From Spongilla lacustris (taxonomy: Eukaryota > Porifera > Demospongiae > Spongillida > Spongillidae), in the NCBI GenBank assembly GCA_949361645.1, contig OX442429.1:3699147-3763146 (forward strand): DNA of 64,000 nt. Direction: 5' to 3'. This document shows, in pieces, positions 10,887-21,309 of the stretch. Position 1 is the first letter of the stretch. Every line of letters begins with the position of its first letter. The notes under the pieces were generated by a model, which worked only from the letters and a program-made list of their open reading frames with translations, searched no databases and was not told the DNA's origin. The translations under genes and the position numbers were made by a program.

Positions 10887-11500
10887 CTAGAGCTTGAGTA
10901 CTTGCGGTGTCTTCGGCGATGACGGCGGCGGCGGGAACGGCTGCGATGCCTGCTCGAAGAGGACCGCGATGAAGAGCTGTCACTTGGGCTGCGCGAGCGC
11001 GAGTGGTGGCGCTTTTTCTTATGCCGGCGGGTGGTTCTGCCGGATCGTTTCTGCACCGAGCATGATCAAGTGGTCTTCTCGCGGTGTATCTTGTGGGGTC
11101 GCTCCAGGCTGACAGGACGTGCGTGTTGCAAAGCTGGGCGGGCAGTGGTACGCTCTCGGGCAAACCTTGCAGTGTCAGCACGATCATCGGGATCCACGTC
11201 AGAGGAGCGGTCTTCTTCTAAGGACGATTCGTTTTGTTTGTCTGCTTCGTCATCGTCGGCGAGCGACTCGTTCTGTGCATTCGCACCTTCTGCGTCTTCC
11301 TCCTCTGATTCGTCGCTGTTGCCAGTCCCTTCGCCCTCGGATTGGGCGTCGCTAGGGATGATGCCATTCTCCAGCATCCTGTCGACCAGTGCCTTCTTTG
11401 TGCCGGACATAGTGAGATTGGCCCGATTAAGATGAAGGCGCAAGACCTCGGCAGACAAACCCGTTAAGTATGCGCGATCCCTCTCTCGTTCCGAATCCAT
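10133..11500 (-). pseudogene. Gag-like ORF1 of a DIRS-like retroelement (SAP, RS/poly-Ser, CCCH)
   Basis: One minus-strand frame runs from ATG 11500 to 10133 with two in-frame stops (TGA near 11067, TAA near 10692). In order it shows a SAP-like DNA-binding helix pair (LSAEVLRLHLNRANLTMSG, residues about 13-45), an acidic stretch, an Arg/Ser-rich region with poly-Ser, the block PPKHLVRRIKQGKFIKFDKL, a helical domain (WLEAWNIFLAVRVQSHPREA) and a cysteine-rich finger CRNFNFDKCTKGPLCSFAH. From memory this is the ORF1 layout of DIRS-type elements in sponges and echinoderms. RT and recombinase do not follow, so the copy is truncated. Confidence 0.65.
10821..10883. repeat. (CTG)21 microsatellite encoding poly-Ser
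   Basis: Twenty-one uninterrupted CTG triplets, read on the minus strand as the serine run of the DIRS-like ORF1. Perfect repetition implies recent length change. Confidence 0.95.
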
Positions 11501-11707
11501 GATGATTGCTAGGATATAAATCCAGCTGCTGGGTGAACTGAGAGGATGTGTGTGTGTGGTGTGTGATGGGCTTATATGCTTGCACCAGGGGGCGCCCTGG
11601 GAAGGTCTTGTCTGGCCTGATTGGTGTGATAGGCAGTGTGGTAAGTGGCAGTTGATTTAGTCTATTGAGGTGGTTAGACACCTCTGTGGGCACTTGCTAA
11701 ATTTCCA
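11501..11707 (-). other. Sequence upstream of the DIRS-like ORF1
   Basis: This should be the 5' leader of the retroelement on the minus strand. It contains a CA-rich run (about 11548-11572 on the complement) and no motif I can name. The TTAA MITE begins at 11712. Confidence 0.35.
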
Positions 11708-11711
11708 TTAA

Positions 11712-12343
11712 CTCTTTGACCGCCAAGTGCATATATATATACTAAAAATTAATTCGCGTTTACCGCCAAGTGCATATATATATGCACACATATAGAAAAC
11801 CAGTCTGTGTCGCACGGTTACACGCTCCGTGTACCAATAAGCCTTAGTGGCATAGAGCTATGACCGGAGCGTTGGTTTTTAATGGAAAGGAAAGCGGGAA
11901 CGAACAGCTGCAGGTGTTCACGTAATGGCGGCTCTATCGTCACCAGCAGCTTCGAATTAGCACCCGCCTTTTCTACTAAAACATAGGCGAGCGAAGCTTT
12001 TTAAAACGTCTGGACGTTAGATGTAACAACAAGGGATAGAACTATGGTGTTTTTATCGACTGCTTCGTAGTATGCGCAATATACGGCTTCGAATTCCTGC
12101 CCGCTTCGCTCGACCTAAATCGGGTCTTGTTAGCTGCCGATTGTTTTCCAGCTAGTACACCATATATCATAACAAACATCATAAAACACTCTTCTATCAT
12201 AGATAGTATCTTTTTAAGGAGGCTAACCGCGAGATTCTTCGAGAACAGCGACTACTAAGCAACGGCCGTACGGGTAGCCATAATTAAAAACATTACTGGC
12301 AAATAATCAATTAACTACGTTATCCGTCTTGACTGTCAAAGAG
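11712..12343. mobile_element. TTAA-flanked MITE, copy 1 (CTCTTTGAC family)
   Basis: A 632-bp unit is bounded by CTCTTTGACCGCCAAGTGC on the left and the complement GACTGTCAAAGAG on the right, with TTAA duplications at 11708-11711 and 12344-12347. A near-identical unit lies inverted at 19927-20559, and a truncated one at 58615-58818. It has no coding capacity. TTAA targets are typical of piggyBac and Kolobok elements. Confidence 0.88.
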
Positions 12344-12347
12344 TTAA

Positions 12348-13104
12348 ACACTGTTTCTACCAAACAGTACCTTTTGTGAGTGTCCTTTCCTGGCCTATGC
12401 TGCACCACAAACTGGAAGAGCTGTAGAGTCGGGCTCCAGCGTGAAAGCTTGGCATTGTTCTCCTGAACCTTGTCCAACAACTTCAGAGCTCTGTTCCCTA
12501 GGAAGTATAGCTTGGAAGCTTGTGTGGCTAGCTTTATAGCCAGACACTCCTTCTCTGTTGTAGAATATCGCTTTTCTCTTGGGAGAAGCTTTCTACTAAA
12601 ATTGGACACCGGTTGGGTGAAATTCTGCTGGCTCAAAACAGCACAAACACCACACTTCGAGGCACCTGTCTGCCAAATAAATCAGGGCTTTGTAGCTCTG
12701 GGTTAGAGCACAACAACTCTATTCCACTTTTTTTTCTTGATTAGTTCAATAAGTGGTGCGGCAATGTTAGCATATATATTGAGGGATGAATTTCCTATAG
12801 TAGCCAGTGAGACCAAGGAAGCACTGCACTTGAGTCTTGGTACATGGCGTTGGGAACGTCTCCACTCCTGGCAGCTTACTTCTTTCTGGGCATACTACTC
12901 CATTGCCCACAATGTGACCCAGATACAAGGACTGATCCATACCAAACTGGCATTTCTGGGGTTTGGCTGCAAGATCTGCTTCCTGAATCCATTGCAGTAC
13001 TATCCAGGACGTAATGTACTTGCCCTCATTTCTTGTGACCTTGAGGTTCATGAGGGATGAAGACTTGGTGCCTCTCTGGGCTCTCGTTGCCCTTGGTTGC
13101 CGCA
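12348..13104 (-). pseudogene. pol: Gypsy D: end of RT and RNase H
   Basis: Minus-strand frames show the RT thumb/connection (LAAKPQKCQFGMDQSLYLGHIVGNG, FLGLTGYYRKFIPQY; 13104-12767) and then RNase H in another phase (FSRKLLPREKRYSTTEKECLAIK, VVQHRPGKD; 12636-12348). The fingers and palm, including the YxDD box, are missing, so a deletion as well as frameshifts damaged the copy. The lineage differs from A/B: it has the SRKLLPREKRYSTTEKECLAI type of RNase H. Confidence 0.85.
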
Positions 13105-13695
13105 GGGTCATTCTAGGCTAATTTGTACCACCTAAATCTCATTTTCTAACACCACTTCCCATATATATTCTCCTATATAAAAAGCACAAAATCACTTAAT
13201 ATATGCATACCCCAAGTTGTACTGTTTATTAACTATAACCTTCTGAATAATTAATTTTCGGGGCAACTTGGACCTGTTTAGAATAGAATTGCTTGGCCAT
13301 TTAAATCTATATGTTAGGTGTTTTGGTATGCATTTATGGAAGTTATGTTGATATACGTAGTAGTGATGGACTTTATAAGAACTGGTATATTGGGGTTTAA
13401 TAAGTAATGAATTTGTGATCAGTTTTGCTGTTTCAGAAAATAACATCATCCATTTTTCACCAAAATTTTAGGGTGGGTACATGCTAGTACCAATAGGGTA
13501 CTTAGCTAATCAGATGTGCGGGATTCTCATGCACTCCTCTGGGACACCACTTCAAACGCTGGCAGCCATCTTTAATGCCCATCATAATTCAAGTGTTTGT
13601 TTAGTGTGTTTTCAGAGCCACTAAGAGGTGTTAGGACCAAAATTGTTATAGAAAACCAACAGAGTTTACACTAAATGTTTAGCTATCTAAACTGT

Positions 13696-14470
13696 TTACA
13701 GTAATCTTGCTTGCAGAGCAAGGCTGGCTTCTTGCATGTCCTTTCTTGTCAGAGTGTAGGTTCTACCTGTGGCTGTCACCGGATTGACAAGGGTTAGGAC
13801 ATCAGAGGGATCAACGTCCACGACATCCTGTCTCACAGGGTAGAGAAATGAAGCTGATGGTATGCACGGATGTAGAAATGTCACTGTGATAGCACGTAGG
13901 GATGCGTCAACATTAAGAACATATCCAAGCCAGCATGATGCATCATATGCAACAGTGACATAACCTCGTATGTCTTTAAATGGTAGGGTGTTGACAACCT
14001 CTGCTACTGCCACCTTTTCAGTCCGTGAACAGGTACTGTTTGAGCAGGACTTCACTTCTACTGTGTTGGCAGAGATAGGAATGACACTGTGAAGCTGATG
14101 AGTTCCAGGCACTGTTTTACTGCTCTTCATACGATCATCCAGTAGTCTGGCTTCGTGCTCATGCTCACCAGCAGTCGCAAAGCCAAAGTGCATGCCTTTG
14201 ATGTTGCTCACAGCAAAATCATACAGCTGTCGTGCCGTGAGTATGTGATGTTCATATATATGCTGAAGGCTGGCTCTTGTGGCAAGTCGCTTTGGGGTCC
14301 CTCCAGCTCCATCTCCAGCAGACTTGCCATGAGACGTGGCAAAGAAGTGCCACTCTGCCCTCACCCCAAAGTCTTCAAAATGGTGGCACAGATTATGAAA
14401 GTTCTTGCAGTTTTTGTACTGGGCGGCGCATCCATCTGACACATAAAAAATCTTTTCTGGCTACTTCCCA
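13696..14470 (-). pseudogene. Transposase-like protein, left-arm copy
   Basis: The frame is almost identical to the right-arm copy (SDGCAAQYKNCKNFHNLC, WHFFATSHGKSAGDGAGG, DASCWLGYVL). In the left arm the codon where the right arm reads KYTEK is a TAG stop (at about 14461), so this copy is cut upstream of the conserved core. From 14442 inward the two proteins differ at very few positions (for example SASFLYPVR against SASFLFPVR), which points to a recent or gene-converted duplication. Confidence 0.7.
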
Positions 14471-14568
14471 TTGCATTGCTCAGTTAGAAAAGAGATTAGT
14501 TTTTTTTTCTGGAAAAGATGAACTGCGCATGCTGTGTGCACTCTGACATGACGATGTAGCACAGACTG

Positions 14569-15510
14569 GTGAGTTCCCCTCATCGGCAACCATTCATCCT
14601 TTTGTATGCTACTATCGTGACAAAGAGGAACTCACCAATCTGTGCTACATCGTCATGTCAGAGTGCACACAGCATGCGCAGTTCATCTTTTCCAGAAAAA
14701 AAAAAACTAATCTCTTTTCTAACTGAGCAATGCAATGGGAAGTATACAGAAAAGATTTTTTATGTGTCAGATGGATGCGCCGCCCAGTACAAAAACTGCA
14801 AGAACTTTCATAATCTGTGCCACCATTTTGAAGACTTTGGGGTGAGGGCAGAGTGGCACTTCTTTGCCACGTCTCATGGCAAGTCTGCTGGAGATGGAGC
14901 TGGAGGGACCCCAAAGCGACTTGCCACAAGAGCCAGCCTTCAGCATATATATGAACATCACATACTCACGGCACGACAGCTGTATGATTTTGCTGTGAGC
15001 AACATCAAAGGCATGCACTTTGGCTTTGCGACTGCTGGTGAGCATGAGCACGAAGCCAGACTACTGGATGATCGTATGAAGAGCAGTAAAACAGTGCCTG
15101 GAACTCATCAGCTTCACAGTGTCATTCCTATCTCTGCCAACACAGTAGAAGTGAAGTCCTGCTCAAACAGTACCTGTTCACGGACTGAAAAGGTGGCAGT
15201 AGCAGAGGTTGTCAACACCCTACCATTTAAAGACATACGAGGTTATGTCACTGTTGCATATGATGCATCATGCTGGCTTGGATATGTTCTTAATGTTGAC
15301 GCATCCCTACGTGCTATCACAGTGACATTTCTACATCCGTGCATACCATCAGCTTCATTTCTCTTCCCTGTGAGACAGGATGTCGTGGACGTTGATCCCT
15401 CTGATGTCCTAACCCTTGTCAATCCGGTGACAGCCACAGGTAGAACCTACACTCTGACAAGAAAGGACATGCAAGAAGCCAGCCTTGCTCTGCAAGCAAG
15501 ATTACTGTAA
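14569..15510 (+). CDS. Transposase-like protein, right-arm copy (open)
   Basis: A 313-codon open frame begins in the spacer and runs out along the right arm. I recognise the family from many sponge, cnidarian and insect predicted proteins that lack a firm name; the blocks SDGCAAQYKN, HFFATSHGKSAGDGAGG and PGTHQLHSVIPI are typical. Asp residues in SDG and in the GDGAGG block could be part of an RNase-H-like catalytic core; that is inference. The N-terminal 50 residues come partly from the spacer and may not be native, so the protein is probably N-terminally truncated. Confidence 0.6.
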   Translation: MSSPHRQPFILLYATIVTKRNSPICATSSCQSAHSMRSSSFPEKKKLISFLTEQCNGKYTEKIFYVSDGCAAQYKNCKNFHNLCHHFEDFGVRAEWHFFATSHGKSAGDGAGGTPKRLATRASLQHIYEHHILTARQLYDFAVSNIKGMHFGFATAGEHEHEARLLDDRMKSSKTVPGTHQLHSVIPISANTVEVKSCSNSTCSRTEKVAVAEVVNTLPFKDIRGYVTVAYDASCWLGYVLNVDASLRAITVTFLHPCIPSASFLFPVRQDVVDVDPSDVLTLVNPVTATGRTYTLTRKDMQEASLALQARLL

Positions 15511-16101
15511 ACAGTTTAGATAGCTAAACATTTAGTGTAAACTCTGTTGGTTTTCTATAACAATTTTGGTCCTAACACCTCTTAGTGGCTCTGAAAACAC
15601 ACTAAACAAACACTTGAATTATGATGGGCATTAAAGATGGCTGCCAGCGTTTGAAGTGGTGTCCCAGAGGAGTGCATGAGAATCCCGCACATCTGATTAG
15701 CTAAGTACCCTATTGGTACTAGCATGTACCCACCCTAAAATTTTGGTGAAAAATGGATGATGTTATTTTCTGAAACAGCAAAACTGATCACAAATTCATT
15801 ACTTATTAAACCCCAATATACCAGTTCTTATAAAGTCCATCACTACTACGTATATCAACATAACTTCCATAAATGCATACCAAAACACCTAACATATAGA
15901 TTTAAATGGCCAAGCAATTCTATTCTAAACAGGTCCAAGTTGCCCCGAAAATTAATTATTCAGAAGGTTATAGTTAATAAACAGTACAACTTGGGGTATG
16001 CATTTATTAATTGATTTTGTGTTTTTTATATAGGAGAATATATATGGGAAGTGGTGTTAGAAAATGAGATTTAGGTGGTACAAATTAGCCTAGAATGACC
16101 C

Positions 16102-16779
16102 CGCATTCTCTTCATCTGTTGACTGAGCATCCAATGTTACTGATGAAGATGATACATGTACTTGAGTCAGTGTCTTTCTGACATCTCTCCTCCTCTCCTG
16201 AGCTTGCCTAGTGGCAGGATTTCTGGTAACTACCAATAGTGCCCTTTGCATTTTATTCTGCCTGGACTTTGGTTTGAGTCCTAGAGGTCTTCCCAATACA
16301 GGAACATCAACTCCTAACGGCACTGAAGTAGGTAGATTATTGGCCACTTCTGCGTCGAACTCCCTCAACCTCACATTGTCCCCATGTACGCAATGTATTG
16401 TGGTTGTCTTCTCTAGGAGCATCTTCCCCTCTGGTACTTACTCCTGGTTAACAAGGTTCTTTGAACATCCAGTGTTTAACAAGATGTCCTTTACATGCTT
16501 CCCTTCCACAGCGCCCTGTTTCTACAATGATGGGTTACTCCCTCTCTTCAACCTGCAGAACATTGCCTTATTTGGGCCCTGTTTACCACAGCTGAAACTT
16601 ACCATGACTTCACGTCTCAACCTTTGTCCTTGACCATTGCGTTTCTCCTGAGCATGTTTCCCTGATACCTTAACCTCTGCTTGCGATGAAGTTACACTCT
16701 GCTTCCCCATTGCTCTTTTCCTAGGACCTTTACCTGCTTCCTGGCTTCTGTATAGTCATGACCAGCTTCCATGTAAGAC
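16102..16779 (-). pseudogene. Gypsy D: gag C-terminus and protease
   Basis: A degenerate zinc knuckle (SCGKQG...) is followed by KDILLNTGCS, where the protease DTG has become NTG, and by TTTIHCVHGDNV and VPLGVDVPVLGRPLGL, which match the protease region of SCAN-type gypsy elements. A frame break separates 16710-16522 from 16422-16090. The right end is cut by the fold-back element at 16782; the gag resumes at 18130. Confidence 0.75.
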
Positions 16780-16781
16780 TA

Positions 16782-18127
16782 CAGTTGAGAACATCACACT
16801 TGGCCTAAAAATTTTTTCATGTGTTCTCTCTTTGATTGTGATAATATCACCAACTATAAAAGCTGAAGATAAAAAAATTATGCACTTGTATTAAGTATAT
16901 ACTTAGCAATGTGAACTTGAAAAATGAAATTATTTATTGATGTATGTTATTAGATAATAAACTATTTAGTGACACCCCTCCAAAACAACTTCTTCGTTGA
17001 TTTTCTTCCTGAAAATGGAATGGTTTTCAACAAAATTAGGTTTATAGATACTTCATCACTGCCTTTAGCTTTTCAGTCTTACGCGTCCAACTTTCGATCA
17101 ATCGTTACAGTTTAAAGTACCAAAATGTGGTATTTTCGTTACCTTATTTGTTCGTCAATTTGTGCTCTCCAGCAAGTGCGGAATCGCTCCAAATTTTCAA
17201 TATATAGCGAGCGATACATTGGATATAGAATCAGCCTCCTTAGGTACTTGTACCGTTCAACGCAACATACAAAATCAGCTCAAAGTTGAAAGCAGCTTGG
17301 CAACGTCGCCATTTTGAGATATTTACTATGAATATAATCAATTAGTTAATAAATTATCGATGCTATTGTGGCTGAGGGCGGTGCAGACGACGTTGTTTTG
17401 GACGGTGATATCGGTTCTTTTCAGAACCAATCAGAGGAAGCTTCAAGTACATGTTGTAGTAAGCGTAGCTCTAGGCGCGCTAGTGTGAAAGCTATATCTG
17501 CGTGGGCAGAACTTAAGAAGAAATGGAAATCTCCGCGAGAAAATCGCACAACCGGAATTACCAAAGACCAGTGGGCAGAGAAAAGTTAGAGAAGGAGCAA
17601 GTTGACTATAAAAGATGCATCTACAGATCAACTGGATGCCTTGTCTGCGATGCAAAGATTCTTGCTTTGCGTATGTATTACCTGGAGTTCAAGCTCAGGA
17701 CAAAGTGAGCAGAAAAGAACCGTTCCCACCGTCCAAAACAACGTCGTCTGCACCGCCCTCAGCCACAATAGCATCGATAATTTATTAACTAATTGATTAT
17801 ATTCATAGTAAATATCTCAAAATGGCGACGTTGCCAAGCTGCTTTCAACTTTGAGCTGTTTTTGTATGTTGCGTTGAATGGTACAAGTACCTAAGGAGGC
17901 TGATTCTATATCAAATGTATCGCTCGCTATATATTGAAAATTTGGAGCGATTTCGCACTTGCTGGAGAGCACAAATTGACGAACAAAAAAGGTAACGAAA
18001 ATGGTACATTTTGGTGTTTTAAACTGTGACGATTGATCGAAAGTTGGACGCGTAAGACTGATATAATCACAATCAAAGAGAGAACACATGAAAAAAATTT
18101 TTAGGCCAAGTGTGATGTTCTCAACTG
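16782..18127. mobile_element. TA-flanked fold-back element
   Basis: Ends CAGTTGAGAACATCACACTT (left) and their complement (right) are flanked by TA (16780-16781, 18128-18129). Long inverted arms follow: about 17068-17440 pairs with about 17715-18063, and the outer 70 bp of each side also pair. The left arm carries an extra stretch of about 215 bp (about 16851-17066). Removing the element rejoins the gypsy D gag frame (ERKP then SYMEAGHDYTEARK), which proves the boundaries. The centre has a short frame (17368-17589) without recognised homology. Confidence 0.87.
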
Positions 18128-18129
18128 TA

Positions 18130-18640
18130 GGGTTTTCTTTCCTGGATCCAGACCCTTATACATGTACGCAATGACAGACAGTTGAGGAACTGTTCCAGGA
18201 CAACCGCATCCTTGATCTGCTCCACGGTGCTGACGTTTTTCCGCCACTTGTTTGCCAGATCGCCCAGTTGGATTGCCAACTCCCAATGCGTCTCCTCATT
18301 CCCCTTGCATACTGCCCGGAACCTTTGGCAGTACGTTTCCTCCGTGATATCGTATCGTCTCAGGATTGCCAATTTTACTGTGTCATAGTCTAAAGCCTGA
18401 TCGGTCAATAGAGCTGTGTACGCCAGTTGGGCATTCCCCGTAAGGTGTGGAGCCAACATAAAAATCCATTTTGCCTTCATTATTCCGTATGCTGTTATCA
18501 GATGCTCGAACGTAGTCAGATACGCTTTGCTATCATCCTTCTCACTTATTTTGACTACTCAAAGCTCACTTTCTCCACCATGCTTCAATGGATCTAACTT
18601 GAATTCGGTAACCTTGGTTCCATTCGAGCCCTAAACTTCT
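18130..18640 (-). pseudogene. gag: Gypsy D: Gag (SCAN-like capsid)
   Basis: The frame reads KDDSKAYLTTFEHLITAYG, then APHLTGNAQLAYTALL, YDTVKLAILRRYDI and LQIG-type helices up to LNCLSLRTCIRVWIQERKP, where the fold-back element cuts it. These blocks are those of SCAN-like gag domains in one branch of animal Ty3/gypsy elements. Upstream (to about 18720) a Lys/Arg-rich leader is degenerate with stops. Confidence 0.8.
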
Positions 18641-18748
18641 TGTCTCTTTGCTGTCACTCCTCTCAATGTTGCTGCTCCTGCTTTTCTCGTGCCCGATTCT
18701 CCTCCCGCCTTTGTCTTTCCTGCATCTGGTCCTTCTCTCTTACATCTC

Positions 18749-18916
18749 CTTACCTTACCTCATCTTCAGTAGCAGCACATTGGCTAAAGATTCTTCGCCC
18801 ATATTTTTCATTGCTACTTCTGTTGTAAACACCTTACCTTACCTCATCTTCAGTAGCAGCACATTGGCTAAAGATTCTTCGCCCATATTTTTCATTACTA
18901 CTTCTGTTGTAAACAG
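18749..18916. repeat. 84-bp tandem duplication (2 copies)
   Basis: Two adjacent 84-bp units starting CTTACCTTACCTCATC differ at about two positions (TTGCTACTT against TTACTACTT; AACACC against AACAG). Confidence 0.95.
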
Positions 18917-18959
18917 TGCCTCTGCGCATTGACCTCCACCGATGACCTATAGGTCTAGC

Positions 18960-19320
18960 CTAGTCCTCTAGTGCTATAAATCCCATCGCTGCCATCAACT
19001 GTGATAGCCTGGCCAATAGTGAATCTCAGTTTCCATCATTGATCGAGAGACAAAAGTGACTGGTTTCCAGACAGAATGACTTTCTTGCAACTGGGACTGC
19101 CCCTAGGCCATATGAAGATGCGTCTGCAGATACTTTTTGTTGGTAGATTTGGGTTGTAGTATATAAGGCTTGCTGAGTTCCTTTTTGGTCAAAAGGAATG
19201 CCTGGTCATGACCAGATGTCCGCTGCCATACCCTGTTCTTACCAAGCAGCTCTCGAAAAGGTTTAGTAATTTGGGCCAAGTTGCTTGAGAACTTTCCTAA
19301 CTGGTTAGCCATGCCTAGAA
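18960..19320 (-). pseudogene. Fragment of an A/B-type gypsy: RT connection and RNase H
   Basis: GMANQLGKFSSNLAQITKPFRELLGK matches MVTQLGKFSPNMAQLCQPLRSLL of element B, and a degenerate WKPVTFVSRSMMETEIHY follows in another frame. It is mag-type, so it is foreign to gypsy E, whose integrase tail abuts it at about 19310, and to gypsy D beyond. This junction joins pieces of two lineages. Confidence 0.7.
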
Positions 19321-19857
19321 AATGTCACAGTTCTGAGACATTTGTAGTAGCCATTGGGGAAATCTATTGGGCAAATAGTGGTACAGTTCTGGTGGACTTG
19401 ACCTTCATCTGGGAAATACACTTTTGCTGCTACAACATCTGTGTCACTGCAGCTCAACACTCTATATGGTCCATGCCAGGAGCACGAAAGCTTGCGGATC
19501 TTGCCATCCTCTTCCTGAGGGAATTTGATGAGGATCCGATCCCCAATCTTGTGAGTAGAAGGCCGGGCATGCCTATCGTAGCCCTTCTTGTATCTACTCT
19601 CTGCTTTTCGGATGGCATCACAGGCTAGCTTCCTTGCCGAGGACAGTGACAACTAACTCCTCACGACAGTCACTAACACTAGTGGGTGTCAGATTCTCTG
19701 CAGGAAGGAGAGATGACTCCAATGGGGCTCTGCAGTCTATCCCATACAGTAGATCAAAGGTTTCACTCCAGTAGAATCATGAGGTGTATTGCTGTATGCC
19801 CACAAACCTCCTGAAAGGTAGCGATCCCACTGGTTTTCGAATTTAGCTGCGTGTTTC
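19305..19857 (-). pseudogene. Gypsy E: integrase, C-terminal half
   Basis: Minus-strand frames contain KHAAKFENQWDRYL and AYSNTPHDSTG (end of the core), then RYKKGYDRHARP, IGDRILIKFPQEEDGKIRKLSCSWHGPYRV (C-terminal domain) and FPNGYY. Frameshifts and a stop after YCMG break it. Its N-terminal neighbour in the protein lies inverted at 19858-20580. Confidence 0.78.
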
Positions 19858-20580
19858 CTCGGGTATCAAGAAGCTGAACACTACTGCTTATCACCCTCAA
19901 TGTGACGGCATGGTGGAGAGGTTTAACTCTTTGACAGTCAACACGGATAACGTAATTAATTGATTATTTGCCGGTAATGTTTTTAATAATGGCTACCCGT
20001 ACGGCCGTTGCTTAGTAGTCGCTGTTCTCGAAGAAGCTCGCGGTTAGCCTCCTTAAAAAAGATACTATCTATGAAAGAAGAGTGTTTTATGATGTTTGTT
20101 ATGATATATGGTGTACTAGCTTGAAAACAATCGGCAGCGACCAAGACCCGATTTAGGTCGAGCGAAGCGAGCAGGGATTCGAAGCCGTATATTGCGCATA
20201 CTACGAAACAGTTGATAAAAACACCATAGTTCTATTTCTTGTTGTTACATCTAACGTCCAGACGTTTTAAAAGGCTTTGCTCGCCCATGTTTTAGTAGAA
20301 AAGGCGGGTGCTAATTCGAAGCTGCTGGTGACGATAGAGACGCCATTACGTGTACAGCTGCAGCTGTTAGTTCCCGCTTTCCTTTCAATTAAAAACCAAC
20401 GCTCCGGTCATAGCTCTATGCCACTAGGGCTTATTGGTACACGGAGCGTGTAACCGTGCGACACAGACTGGTTTTCTATATGTGTGCATACATATATGCA
20501 CTTGGCGGTTAATGCGAATTAATTTTTAGTATATATGTATGCACTTGGCGGTCAAAGAGTTAACCGGGCTCTGAAGATGG
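19858..20580 (+). pseudogene. Inverted block: integrase active-site segment of gypsy E with a MITE in it
   Basis: On the plus strand the block reads GIKKLNTTAYHPQCDGMVERFN, then the TTAA MITE, then RALKM. These residues fill exactly the gap between the minus-strand segments ending NLLSHLCH (20580) and starting KHAAKF (19857). The simplest reading is an in-place inversion of about 720 bp. The glutamate of the DDE triad is in VERFN. Confidence 0.75.
19927..20559. mobile_element. TTAA-flanked MITE, copy 2 (inverted relative to copy 1)
   Basis: Starts CTCTTTGACAGTCAACACGG and ends GGCGGTCAAAGAG, with TTAA at 19923-19926 and 20560-20563. It is highly similar to 11712-12343 in reverse orientation. 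The integrase codons around the TTAA are continuous when it is removed, so the insertion site is clean. Confidence 0.9.
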
Positions 20581-21120
20581 TACATGACACAGGTGAGACA
20601 GCAGGTTTGTTCCATGATTAGATAGGAGTGGTTCAAGGACTCCACAGAATGGTATAATCTCCTCCACCAGCAACTTCACTGACTTTTGATCAGGTATTGG
20701 ATACACCATTGGCCACTTTGAGAAGAAGTCCTGCAACACTACAACATACTTTTTACCTTGTAATGTGATTGGCAACTCCATCAGATCAACACTGAATATC
20801 TGAAAAGGTCTTTGTTATGGGATTGGTGACAGTAGTGGCTTAGCTGGGCAGTCGCAACGGCACATTCTAAACAGGACCTGCAGAACTGCATGACATCCAT
20901 GTACATGCCTTCCTACCACCAGTGCTTGGCTAGTATGCTGTACACATTAGGATCACAGAAATGTCCTACGTATCTGCAACCATGGCTCTCCTCCACTAGC
21001 TGTCGTTGCATGTGTTTAGGCACAACTACTCTTCTCACACCTCCCTTGATCTCCAAAATAAATTGTACTAAATATCCTTGCAATCATGGACTTCTGGATT
21101 GAAATCCGAGCTTTCCTCTG
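20581..21120 (-). pseudogene. Gypsy E: integrase zinc domain and first part of the core
   Basis: In minus order: VVVPKHMQRQLVEESHG, a degenerate H2C2 region ending FCRSCLECAVAT, then QIFSVDLMELPITLQGKKYVVVLQDFFSKWPMVYPIPDQKS and LLSNHGTNLLSHL. The DDE core aspartate reads SVDLME (FSVDLM), and the second site appears as SNHG where SDRG is usual. At least one stop follows KHWW. Confidence 0.8.
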
Positions 21121-21309
21121 GAATGATGGCACGGGGCACTTCTTAAGGTGATGGCTCATAAGGAGGAACCGCGTCAACTTTCACCAATGAAGGAGGATAT
21201 TAAACCCAATACTGGCTGTAGTACGGTCTGCCGTACGTACGGTACGCTATTACAGACGTACGGTACGATTACGGTCGTACATGAGTATCTAATAAGTAAA
21301 CAGCTAGCT

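Larger units (their letters stand above)
13105..16101. mobile_element. 3-kb palindromic transposon with 1.47-kb inverted arms
   Basis: Left arm 13105-14577 and right arm 14627-16101 are near-perfect reverse complements, separated by 49 bp. The tips read GGGTCATTCTAGGC, and the 4-bp sequence CGCA flanks both ends (13101-13104, 16102-16105). It sits in the linker between protease and RT of gypsy D, and excising it would rejoin an open linker frame. Each arm holds a full copy of one transposase-like gene. A 4-bp duplication and GGG tip would fit a Sola-type element, but I cannot confirm the superfamily. Confidence 0.85.

Noticed and set aside
10603..11187. 194-codon frame with poly-Ala
   Set aside because: Shifted reading of the CTG run in the DIRS-like ORF1; the poly-Ser frame has the SAP and CCCH motifs.
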